From Lagopus muta (Eukaryota > Chordata > Aves > Galliformes > Phasianidae): DNA of 64,000 nt. A model generated the notes under the pieces. The model saw only the letters and a program-made list of their open reading frames with translations. It ran no database searches and was not told the origin of the DNA. The position numbers and the translations under genes are program-made. Where the stretch lies: contig NC_064434.1 of assembly GCF_023343835.1 (NCBI RefSeq), positions 9,281,505 to 9,345,504 of the forward strand, in the 5' to 3' direction. Below, in pieces: positions 10,128-18,330 of the stretch (position 1 is its first letter; every line of letters begins with the position of its first letter).

Positions 10128-11078
10128 GGGATTCCCATACGCTCTTCTCTGGTTTTATTCCCTTCCCTCTTCATATCTAGTTTAAGGCCCTCTCCACAAG
10201 GCCTACCAGCTCCTACACAACTATCCATTTCCTCCTTTCAGACACGTGAGACCCATCAGCAGATCTCAAGCCAGGTGCCAAGTAAACCACCCCATGATCG
10301 AAGGAACCAAAATTCTTGTGTTTGCACTAGTCTCTCAGCCAAGTGTTCACAAGATGAATTTTCCTGCTTCTCTCAGTGTCCTTCCCTGCCGCTCAAGGAA
10401 TAGAAGAAAATACTAGCTGTATGCCCACTCCATCAACTAACCACCCCAGTTGCCGGAAGTCATTTTTGATAATCCTCTGGCTTCTATCAGTGATCTCACT
10501 ACTGCCAGCCTGAACTATTAATAAAGGATAATAATCAGAGGGGTGGATCAGACTGGGGAGTTTTCTAGAAATATCCCAGACCCCAGGGAGGCAGTGCACT
10601 TCCCCACTGGTAGGGTCAGGCCGACATATAGGGCCCTCTGTTCCTCTCAGCAGGGACTCACCTACGACCATCACCCATCTGTCCTTCCTGGTGGAGGCAG
10701 TCTGGAGGTGTGGAGTTGATCACCCTAGACAACCTTGCAGGTAGATCTGCCCCCGCATCCTCACTCACCTCACCCTCAGGTTCTAGGGCCTCAAACGAAT
10801 TACGTGGAGGCACCTCAGGAAACAAGGTAGGTCGAGTTGGGGTTTGCCTGCGCCACTGAGCTGGCATCTGTTTCCACTCCTCCTCTCAAATCGGCTCCTT
10901 CTGCTCGAGTATAGCAGGGGATGGGGTCCACTACTGTTTCTTTCTCCCAGAGAGTTATTCCACCAATCTATCTCCTGCTCTCACTCTCTGAGTCCTTAAC
11001 CTCTCCACCTCCTCCTTGAGCTCTCCCACCATACCAAGCAGATGACCCACCTGCTCACACCTCATGCAGGTGGAATCC
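10128..11078 (-). mobile_element. CR1 ORF1 fragment (esterase and zinc-finger region), left part, split by the ERV
   Basis: The minus strand at 10393-10674 encodes the SGNH-esterase-like part of CR1 ORF1 (boxes LLRGTEGPICRPD, EVHCLPG and HPSDYYPLL). Nearer 11040 it encodes the Cys-rich start followed by a coiled coil. The block-I serine motif reads G-E-S rather than the common G-D-S. Immediately right of this segment lies the ERV; the CR1 resumes at 17532. The whole fragment is intact in unit 3 at 24009-25075. Confidence 0.8.
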
Positions 11079-11566
11079 TGTCATGGTTCTATGTTTTTGT
11101 TTTTGTTTTTTTTTGTTTCTGGGTTTCAGTATTCCACATCAAAACATCATGTAGTGTACGGGGCATTAAAGTGTCACTGCCCCAATCCCAGGTACCTATC
11201 CCTGTACATTACAGCAGTCACGGGATCTGACCCTTCCGGGTGGGGGGGGCGCGCTCTTGCTGCCTTGCAGTGGGTGCTGGAGGGTGCTTTCCTAGCCGTT
11301 CCAAGCTTTTTCAGGTTTGAATCAGTCCCGGGAACTCTCTCTCTCATCTTGTCTGATTTATTCATCTCAATTTCAATTAAATTGTATATATTGTGTTATT
11401 TTGTATTCCAATATTATAGTAAAATAAGTTTTCCTCCATAGATTGCTGCCGCTGCTCTTTTCCTCCCTTCCTTCCTTCCCATTTTTTGTGGGACTGGGGT
11501 GGGGAGGAGGGCAGAGGCCTGCCGCCCCTGTCACGGACATAGATTGATCTGGTCAACTCCCTGACA
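11079..11566 (+). repeat. 5' LTR of the ERV
   Basis: 488 bp, starting TGTCATGG and ending CCCTGACA. It matches 17066-17531 throughout except for point changes and an expanded T/G-rich stretch near the 5' end (about 11093-11120). The segment near 11385-11425 (agtaaaataag) probably lies around the polyadenylation region. Confidence 0.95.
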
Positions 11567-11572
11567 GATTTT

Positions 11573-11590
11573 TGGCGCCCAACATGGGGC
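11573..11590 (+). promoter_or_regulatory. Retroviral primer binding site, tRNA-Lys type
   Basis: TGGCGCCCAACATGGGGC lies 6 bp after the 5' LTR. It matches the 3' end of tRNA-Lys(1,2) with one difference (A for G in the middle), as in other Lys-primed retroelements. Confidence 0.85.
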
Positions 11591-11844
11591 TTGACTGCTT
11601 TTTAGCTTTTAGAATGAATCTCTTTTTCCCTCTGCTCTTAGAGAGCTTCGTTAGGGAGCATTATCAGTAGTTCAGGTTTCTGTGCTGGAAAACCTGACCT
11701 TGAAAGATTAGGCGTACTGCCAGTGTTCTGGGATATTTGTAAACTTTGAGCACTACTTAGTCTGGGTAGTGCCTTTTTTTCCTTTTTTTTTTTCCTCCTC
11801 TTGGTAGCTTCAATTCATTAACCCCTTTTTAGCAAGCACCAGTG

Positions 11845-12333
11845 ATGAACCCACTCGTTATCGTGGGGGTGCTGGGTAAAGGATTTAAAGCAATGGTGTT
11901 ACTCACAACCTACTGGCCAATAATCCATCTCACACTTGTGTGTTGTGGAATTGCATTCATATATAACTACCTAAGGGCACTGATGGAGACACCTATGTTT
12001 TACCTACTTGCAATGTGGTATGATTTGAATTTTGACATCTACATCCCAGAAGGAATGGCTAATTTCACAAACAACTACATCCCAGAAGGAATGGCTAATT
12101 TCACAAACAGCTACATCCCAAATGGAATAGCTAATTTTACAAACAACACGATGTTCAGACCAGTCTCCAGGTTTTCTTCTCGGTTTATCAAACGTTTTTC
12201 GAATCTTGAATTAGTACTCATGTTGTTGTTCGCGTCATCAATTCTCCTGAATGTATTCCAACGCATTTGTAATAAGGAGTCTCCTCCAAAACCAGAGAAT
12301 GATGACTGGCAGGGAATATGGAGAGGTTTATGA
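11845..12333 (+). CDS. ERV gag N-terminal part, hydrophobic, ended by an in-frame TGA
   Basis: 162 codons from the first ATG. This is the 5' part of the gag frame: the TGA at 12331-12333 is in the same frame as the downstream gag and pol. Two hydrophobic stretches (about residues 14-42 and 130-147) flank a section with three copies of a 12-residue repeat, each containing an N-F-T sequon. A membrane-embedded start is unusual for Gag. It could be a modified matrix region or a captured membrane segment. The TGA could be decay of a CGA codon or a regulated stop; I cannot tell which. Confidence 0.6.
   Translation: MNPLVIVGVLGKGFKAMVLLTTYWPIIHLTLVCCGIAFIYNYLRALMETPMFYLLAMWYDLNFDIYIPEGMANFTNNYIPEGMANFTNSYIPNGIANFTNNTMFRPVSRFSSRFIKRFSNLELVLMLLFASSILLNVFQRICNKESPPKPENDDWQGIWRGL
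12040..12147 (+). repeat. 36-bp coding tandem repeat, three copies, in gag
   Basis: Three consecutive 36-bp units (12040-12075, 12076-12111, 12112-12147). The first two differ at one base; the third carries several changes. Each encodes YIPxGxANFTN plus one residue, so three potential N-glycosylation sites are spaced 12 residues apart. Confidence 0.95.
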
Positions 12334-13782
12334 AAGGTCTTAGAAGCATGGGGACCCGCAGTGTCATGGGATTTTACTCTTGAACACCTGTGGGATCCTG
12401 AGAAACTAAGCCAGTATTTGAATCAGGGACTATGCGGCTTACATAAATCTAAGGAGGTACAACTTATTTGGGGTTTGGCTTGTGCTTACCGTGCCCTATA
12501 TAATACCATTCTGGAGAGAGAGAGTTTCCGAGCTGAGGTTCAAGCCAAAGGGGAAAATCCCCAAGTCAAATCTAATCAATCACAGGAGACACCAGTAACA
12601 ATACCGGTTGCTCCTGTGGAGGGCAAGAAATGGAAACGAGTGTCTTCGCGTCTTGAACGAAAAAGAGAAGAAGAGGAGGAGGAGGAGGAAGATCCAGGCG
12701 AGGGGCCCTCCTCAGAACCACCACCATCGCGAAAGGCAAAAGCGAAAACTAAGAGACATGCAGAAGAGAGTGATGAAGAGGAAGTCTCTATTACTACTTG
12801 CCAGCCTCTAAAGATGACTGAAATCCAAGGTTCAAGAAAGGAGTTTACACGGCGCCCGAATGAAAGTCTTGTTTCCTGGTTGGTTCGCTGTTGGGACAGT
12901 GGGGCCCATAGCTTGTCTCTGGATGGTAACGAAGCTCGCCAACTAGGTGCCATTGCCAGAGATCCAGCTATTGATAGAGGAATTAGTCGATGTTCGGATG
13001 AGGCTGCCTCCCTCTGGGAACGAGTGTTAATAGCCGTGAAGGAAAGGTATCCCTTCAAAAATGGCTTGAAGATTGCAATGAAAAAATGGGATACAGTTGA
13101 AAAGGGTATCCAGTATTTGAGGGAAATAGGTGTGGTGGAAATGTTGTATGACCCTGACTTTGTTCCTAACCAACCACACCAAAACCGCGACCCTGAAAAG
13201 GTGAGGACAACGCCTGAGATATGGCAGAAAATCGTGACAACAGCACCGGACAAATATGCCGCTACACTAACGTCAGCGTGTGACAGATACCAGGAACAAC
13301 AGAGAACGCCCTTAGTTTATGAATTAATTGTTACGCTCCAAAACTACGAACAATTGCTGTCCCCAATTCATGCTGCTGTTGCTGCTATATCAAAAATGAC
13401 GGAGCAAGTGTCTCAACTGATTAACCGTGACAAACCTGTAGCAGTATCAGAGACGCTTGATGAAGATCAGGATAATCAAATGAGTCTATTGAAAGAGATG
13501 AAGGAGATGATGAAATGTATGCAAGCCCACCTAACTAAAGACGATGAACCTTCCTTCTCACGTGCACCATCAAAGATCTCAGCTGTTAGAAGCAAACGCT
13601 CTCCAGCTCAAGTAAGGGATAATACACCTCAAATTGCCTTATGGTATTACCTACGTGACCATGGAGAAGACATGAGGAAGTGGCACCGTGAACCTACTGC
13701 TGTACTGCGAGCACGGGTGAAAGAATTACAAGGCAGATCAACCACCAGTGCAGTTGCTCCAGTTACCACAGGTAATGAATAG
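12334..13782 (+). CDS. ERV gag-like region (capsid part), ended by TAG
   Basis: Open from the TGA at 12331-12333 to the TAG at 13780-13782, with no in-frame ATG until about 12811, so it was evidently made as a continuation of the upstream frame. It has an acidic run (about 12667-12690, poly-Glu) followed by a basic linker (RKAKAKTKR). A helical region with RRPNESLVSWLVRCWD follows, at the place where a capsid major homology region would be expected. No CCHC zinc knuckle is present. Position and length identify it as gag; sequence similarity was not tested. Confidence 0.7.
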   Translation, partial: KVLEAWGPAVSWDFTLEHLWDPEKLSQYLNQGLCGLHKSKEVQLIWGLACAYRALYNTILERESFRAEVQAKGENPQVKSNQSQETPVTIPVAPVEGKKWKRVSSRLERKREEEEEEEEDPGEGPSSEPPPSRKAKAKTKRHAEESDEEEVSITTCQPLKMTEIQGSRKEFTRRPNESLVSWLVRCWDSGAHSLSLDGNEARQLGAIARDPAIDRGISRCSDEAASLWERVLIAVKERYPFKNGLKIAMKKWDTVEKGIQYLREIGVVEMLYDPDFVPNQPHQNRDPEKVRTTPEIWQKIVTTAPDKYAATLTSACDRYQEQQRTPLVYELIVTLQNYEQLLSPIHAAVAAISKMTEQVSQLINRDKPVAVSETLDEDQDNQMSLLKEMKEMMKCMQAHLTKDDEPSFSRAPSKISAVRSKRSPAQVRDNTPQIALWYYLRDHGEDMRKWHREPTAVLRARVKELQGRSTTSAVAPVTTGNE

Positions 13783-13830
13783 GGGGGCCCTGCCCTCAGT
13801 CAGGGGGGGGAAAGGGATAATAGAGTATAT
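13780..13830 (+). promoter_or_regulatory. Candidate UAG readthrough site between gag and pol
   Basis: The gag TAG (13780-13782) is followed immediately by a G/C-rich run (GGGGGGCCCTGCCC) and a second G run at 13803-13810, with pol open in the same frame. This is the layout of gammaretroviral stop-codon suppression, where a UAG followed by a purine-rich spacer and a folded RNA is read through. The RNA fold has not been tested. Confidence 0.5.
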
Positions 13831-16800
13831 TGGACTGTGTGGATTCGATGGCCTGGCACATCAGAACCACTGAAATATAAGGCCCTGGTGGACACTGGTG
13901 CACAGTGCACTCTGATGCCCTCGAGTCATGAAGGGACAGAATCAATCCATATTTCTGGAGTGACTGGGGGCTCTCAAGAATTGACTGTGTTGGAGGCTGA
14001 GATAAGCCTCACTGGTAAGGACTGGCAAAAACATCCTATTGTGACGGGCCCAGGGGCTCCATGTATACTAGGTATTGATTATCTCAGAAGGGGGCATTTC
14101 AAGGATCCTAAGGGGTATCGATGGGCCTTTGGAATAGCTGCTGTGGACACAGACAACATTAAGCAGCTGTCTGTTTTGCCTGGCCTGTCAGAAGATCCGT
14201 CTGTTGTGGGGCTGCTGCGAGTAAAAGAGCAACAGGTACCGATTGCCACAAAAGCAGTGCACAGGCGGCAGTACCGCACCAACCGGGATTCTTTGCTCCC
14301 CATTCATAAGTTAATTCGTCAGCTAGAGAGCCAGGGAGTGATCAGCAAAACTCACTTGCCTTTTAACAGCCCCATATGGCCAGTGCGTAAAGCCAGTGGA
14401 GAATGGAGGCTGACGGTGGACTACCGTGTCCTGAATGAAGTCACACCCCCACTGAGTGCTGCTGTGCCGGACATGTTAGAACTTCAATATGAACTGGAGT
14501 CAAAAGCGGCCAAATGGTATGCCACCATTGACATTGCTAATGCCTTCTTTTCCATTCCTTTGGCCAAAGAATGTAAGCCACAGTTTGCTTTCACATGGAG
14601 GGGCATTCAGTATACCTGGAACCGTTTGCCCCAGGGGTGGAAACACAGCCCGACCATTTGCCATGGGTTGATCCAAACTGTATTGGAACAGGGCAGTGCT
14701 CCTGAGCACCTGCAGTACATTGATGACATCATTGTGTGGGGCGATACAGCAGAAGAAGTCTTTACAAAAGGAGAGCGAATAATCCAAATTCTTCTGAGTG
14801 CTGGTTTTGCTATTAAGCAAAGCAAAGTGAAAGGACCTGCCCAGGAGATTCAGTTCCTAGGCATAAAGTGGCAAGATGGCCGTCGTCACATCCCAACAGA
14901 TGTGATTGTCAAAATCACTGCTATGTCTCCACTCACTAGCAAAAGAGAGACACAATCTTTTCTGGGTGCAGTGGGCTTTTGGAGAATGCATGTTCCAAAC
15001 TACAGCCTCATTGTAAGCCCCCTTTATTATGTGACGCGAATGAGAAATGAGTTTACATGGGGTCCTGAGCAGCAGCAGGCTTTTGAACAGATTAAACAGG
15101 AGATAGCCCGTGCCGTGGCCCTAGGGCCAGTACGAACGGGACAGGGTATAAAGAACATCCTCTATACTGCTGCTGGAGAGAACGGTCCCACTTGGAGTTT
15201 GTGGCAAAGAGCCTCAGGAGAGACCCGAGGCCGACCCCTGGGATTCTGGAGTCGAGCCTACAGGGGGTCGGAAGAGGGCTACACTCCAACTGAGAAGGAG
15301 ATCTTAGCCGCTTATGAAGGGGTTCGGGCTGCTTCTGAAGTAGTCGGTACTGAAACACAGCTCCTTCTGGCACCTCGACTGCCAGTGCTGAACTGGATGT
15401 TTAAAGGAAAGGTTCCCTCCACCCATCATGCAACTGATGCCACTTGGAGCAAGTGGATTGCACTGATTACACAACAAGCACGGATGGGGAACCTCAGCCG
15501 TCCAGGAATCCTAGAGGTCATCATGGACTGGCCTGAAGGTAAAAAGTTTGGAACACCACCAGGAGAAGAAGTATCACGTGCTAAAGAGGCCCCACCATAC
15601 AATGAACTACCAGAGAATGAAAAGAAATATGCCCTGTTCACAGATGGATCGTGTCGTATTGTGGGAAAGCATCGCAGATGGAAATCTGCTGTGTGGAGCC
15701 CCACACGACAAGTTGCAGAGGCCACTGAAGGGAAAGGAGAATCAAGCCAATTTGCAGAGGTAAAGGCTGTCCAACTGGCCTTAGATGTCGCTGAACGGGA
15801 GAGGTGGCCAATGCTCTATCTTTACACTGACTTATGGATGGTAGCAAATGCCTTATGGGGGTGGTTACAGCAGTGGGAGCAAAATAACTGGCAAAGAAGG
15901 GGTAAACCTATTTGGGCTGCTGAACTGTGGAAAGACATTGCTGCCCGAACAAAGAATATGGTTGTAAAGGTGCGCCATGTAGATGCTCATGTGCCCAAGA
16001 GTCGGGCTACTGAAGAACAGCAAAATAACCATCAGGTAGACCGAGCTGCCAAAATTGAGGTGGCTCAAATAGACCTGGACTGGCAGAACAAGGGTGAACT
16101 ATTCCTAGCTCGGCAGGCCCATGAGACCTCAGGTCATCAAGGGAGAGATGCAACATACAAATGGGCTAGAGACCGAGGGGTAGACTTAACTACGAATGCC
16201 ATTGCACAGGTTATTCATAACTGTGAAACATGTGCCATCATCAAACAAGCCAAGAGGATGAAACCTCTGTGGGAAGAAGGGCGATGGCAAAAGTACAAAT
16301 ATGGGGAGGCATGGCAGGTTGATTATATCACCTTGCCACGATCTCGCAATGGTAAGCATTACGTGCTTACTATGGTGGAGGCAACCACTGGGTGGCTTGA
16401 AACATATGCAGTACCCCATGCTACCGCCCGAAACACCATATTAGGGCTTGAGAAACAAGTCCTGTGGCGACATGGCACCCCAGAAAGGATTGAGTCAGAT
16501 AATGGGACTCATTTCAAAAATTCTCTTGTAAATACTTGGGCCAAAGATCATGGCATCGAATGGATTTACCATATTCCCTATCATGCACCAGCCTCTGGTA
16601 AAATTGAACGATATAATGGATTGTTAAAAACGATGCTAAAAGCACTGGGTGGCGGAATATTTAAGCACTGGGAGAAGCATTTGGCAGAAGCCACCTGGTT
16701 AGTCAATACCAGAGGATCTATCAATCATGATGGTCCTAACCAATCCAGTTCTCTACATACCATAGAGGGAGATAAAGTCCCCGTTGTACATGTAAAGAAC

Positions 16801-16968
16801 ATGTTAGGAAAGGCAGTTTGGGTTCTTCCAGCTTCTGGAAAGGGCAAACCTCTCCGTGGTACAGTTTTTGCCCAGGGACCAGGATCCACTTGGTGGGTAA
16901 TGCAGAAGAATAGGGATGTCCAGTGTGTGCCACAAGGAAACTTGATGCCGGGGGAGTGCAGTCAGTAA
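13783..16968 (+). CDS. pol: ERV pol: protease, RT, RNase H, integrase
   Basis: The frame continues directly after the gag TAG with no shift and stays open to TAA at 16966-16968. Protease: LVDTGAQCTL near 13885, with the DTG catalytic triplet. RT: DYRVLNEVT, then LPQGWKHSPTICHG and the catalytic YIDD near 14715. RNase H: TDGS near 15640, followed by the Glu, Asp and Asp positions (FAEVKAVQLA, YTDLW, and the VDRAAK region near 16035). Integrase: HH-CC zinc domain near 16120-16240 (HETSGHQ, CETC), then a D-D-E core (WQVDYI, SDNGTHF, GKIERYNG), then a C-terminal domain. All catalytic residues appear intact. There is no dUTPase and no env. Confidence 0.93.
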   Translation, partial: GGPALSQGGERDNRVYWTVWIRWPGTSEPLKYKALVDTGAQCTLMPSSHEGTESIHISGVTGGSQELTVLEAEISLTGKDWQKHPIVTGPGAPCILGIDYLRRGHFKDPKGYRWAFGIAAVDTDNIKQLSVLPGLSEDPSVVGLLRVKEQQVPIATKAVHRRQYRTNRDSLLPIHKLIRQLESQGVISKTHLPFNSPIWPVRKASGEWRLTVDYRVLNEVTPPLSAAVPDMLELQYELESKAAKWYATIDIANAFFSIPLAKECKPQFAFTWRGIQYTWNRLPQGWKHSPTICHGLIQTVLEQGSAPEHLQYIDDIIVWGDTAEEVFTKGERIIQILLSAGFAIKQSKVKGPAQEIQFLGIKWQDGRRHIPTDVIVKITAMSPLTSKRETQSFLGAVGFWRMHVPNYSLIVSPLYYVTRMRNEFTWGPEQQQAFEQIKQEIARAVALGPVRTGQGIKNILYTAAGENGPTWSLWQRASGETRGRPLGFWSRAYRGSEEGYTPTEKEILAAYEGVRAASEVVGTETQLLLAPRLPVLNWMFKGKVPSTHHATDATWSKWIALITQQARMGNLSRPGILEVIMDWPEGKKFGTPPGEEVSRAKEAPPYNELPENEKKYALFTDGSCRIVGKHRRWKSAVWSPTRQVAEATEGKGESSQFAEVKAVQLALDVAERERWPMLYLYTDLWMVANALWGWLQQWEQNNWQRRGKPIWAAELWKDIAARTKNMVVKVRHVDAHVPKSRATEEQQNNHQVDRAAKIEVAQIDLDWQNKGELFLARQAHETSGHQGRDATYKWARDRGVDLTTNAIAQVIHNCETCAIIKQAKRMKPLWEEGRWQKYKYGEAWQVDYITLPRSRNGKHYVLTMVEATTGWLETYAVPHATARNTILGLEKQVLWRHGTPERIESDNGTHFKNSLVNTWAKDHGIEWIYHIPYHAPASGKIERYNGLLKTMLKALGGGIFKHWEKHLAEATWLVNTRGSINHDGPNQSSSLHTIEGDKVPVVHVKNMLGKAVWVLPASGKGKPLRGTVFAQGPGSTWWVMQKNRDVQCVPQGNLMPGECSQ

Positions 16969-17052
16969 TTATATGTATACATATATATATAGCCATGTGT
17001 GAGTAATGCATTTTAATCATTTTTTGTTTGTTTGTATATATATGTGTATAGA

Positions 17053-17065
17053 ATAAGGAGTGGAA
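17053..17065 (+). promoter_or_regulatory. Polypurine tract of the ERV
   Basis: The purine-rich run aaggagtggaa directly precedes the 3' LTR, where plus-strand priming is expected. The run is short and interrupted by one T. Confidence 0.6.
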
Positions 17066-17531
17066 TGTCATGGTTCTATGTTTTTATGGTTTCAGTATTC
17101 CACATCAAAACATCATGTAGTGTACGGGGCATTAAAGTGTCACTGCCCCAATCCCAGGTACCTATCCCTGTACATTACAGCAGTCACTGGATCTGGCCCT
17201 TCCGGGTGGGGGGGGCGCTCTCTTGCTGCCTTGCAGTGGGTGCTGGAGGGTGCTTTCCTAGCCGTTCCAAGCTTTTCAGGTTTGAATCAGTCCCGGGAAC
17301 TCTCTCTCTCATCTTGTCTGATTTATTAATCTCAATTTCAATTCAATTGTATATACTGTGTTATCTTGTATTCCGATATTATAGTAAAATAAGTTTTCCT
17401 CCATAGATTGTTGCCGCTGCTTTTTCCCTCCCTTCCTTCCTTCCCATTTCTGTGGGACTGGGGTGTGGGGGGAGGGCAGAGGCCTGTCGCCCCTGTCACG
17501 GACATGGATTGATCTGATCAACTCCGTGACA
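17066..17531 (+). repeat. 3' LTR of the ERV
   Basis: 466 bp, TGTCATGG to CCGTGACA, matching the 5' LTR but lacking most of its expanded T-rich stretch. The right flank (accaa) does not match the left flank of the element (aatcc), so no target duplication is visible. Confidence 0.95.
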
Positions 17532-17640
17532 ACCAACAGCAGCAGGCTCGGGCACCGCCTGCAGCCAGAGACCCGCACAGCCACACAGGCACTCAGATTG
17601 GGTCATCACAGCCTTTTCGGCAATGGCTTTCAGCCAAAGA
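17532..17640 (-). mobile_element. CR1 ORF1 fragment, right part beyond the ERV
   Basis: Continues the CR1 that stops at 11078. The minus strand gives the Cys-rich start of ORF1 (VSGCRRCPS). The matching uninterrupted copy lies at 24969-25075 in unit 3. The 5' limit of the CR1 is approximate. Confidence 0.65.
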
Positions 17641-18330
17641 GAGACCATGGATTGTCTAGTGCCCTTGATAAGGTGCAGAGTGATAGATGGACTGGTCTCT
17701 TCATGGGGAGGAGGACTGCACCCTCCCTGCTCACGCACCCGGTGCCAACTGCTGCATTATTCCTCAGGAGCCGTGCTCTTCCCCCCTGGGGGAGCTGGGG
17801 CTCCCTGGTTCTCCCTCTACCTCTTTTGGTGTTTTGCCAACATTTTGCCAGTTTTACTTCTCTGTGACGGGTCCATTGTGCGAGGCTCTGCTCCGAGCTG
17901 ATCTGCTCGAGGTCTTCCCTGAAAACGCTGGGGAAGAGCAAGCAGCAGCAGCACGGCCATCATTGCCTTGCTGGACTTGTCAGGGCCAACAAGAGCTTCA
18001 TGGGCTCTCAAAAGTGGGAGCACGACACAGAGCCCGCGATTCAGTCCTTCCTGGTGAGAGGCAGAGGCTTTGCGTGGCCCTGCCCAGGGCCAGGTCTCGG
18101 TGTTGGCATGGCAGGCCGGCCATGGCCCCGCTGTGCTGAGCTGCCCCGCTGTGCCACACCCCACTGTCCAGCATCACAAACGTTGCCATAGCGCCCACTT
18201 ATGACACGGCAACCCACATCACAAAGGGGACAGCCCCATGTTCCGGGCAGAGGAGGCTGGGTGCCACTTTGCCTGTGAGTTGTCTGGAGAGAGGAGCTTG
18301 ACCGCTCTGCTCTCTGCGCACGTCACAGAC
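17641..18330 (+). promoter_or_regulatory. Upstream region of gene copy 2, present in units 2 and 3
   Basis: About 690 bp, nearly identical to 25078-25767 upstream of copy 3. Only the last 155 bp or so are present upstream of copy 1. It is moderately GC-rich. A CRE half-site (ACGTCA) lies within 20 bp upstream of the ATG in all three copies. GTTGCC and GGCAAC half-sites about 20 bp apart (near 18181-18212) resemble separated RFX half-sites. Six-frame open frames here look incidental. Promoter function is inferred only from position. Confidence 0.4.

Larger units (their letters stand above)
11079..17531 (+). mobile_element. Complete env-less endogenous retrovirus, about 6.45 kb
   Basis: Two direct LTRs with TG...CA ends flank a primer binding site, one long gag/pol reading frame interrupted by two stops, and a polypurine tract. 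No env frame exists: only 97 bp separate the pol stop from the 3' LTR. The LTRs differ by roughly 15-20 substitutions plus a poly-T indel by eye, so the insertion is not new but not ancient. A related solo LTR in this window shows a 5-bp target duplication, and pol has an LPQG..SPTICH / YIDD arrangement; both fit an ERVL-like (class III) assignment, which I hold as tentative. The Lys-type primer site is more usual in class II elements. Confidence 0.92.

Noticed and set aside
12576-13253. 225-codon reverse frame inside gag
   Set aside because: Antisense shadow of the gag frame; its Ser-rich run is the complement of the poly-Glu stretch.
16969-17065. A hidden env gene after pol
   Set aside because: Only 97 bp, AT-rich, with no open frame of useful length before the polypurine tract.
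17687-18164. Several 100-150 codon frames on both strands upstream of copies 2 and 3
   Set aside because: Overlapping frames on both strands in GC-rich sequence, shared only by duplication, without start context or splice partners.
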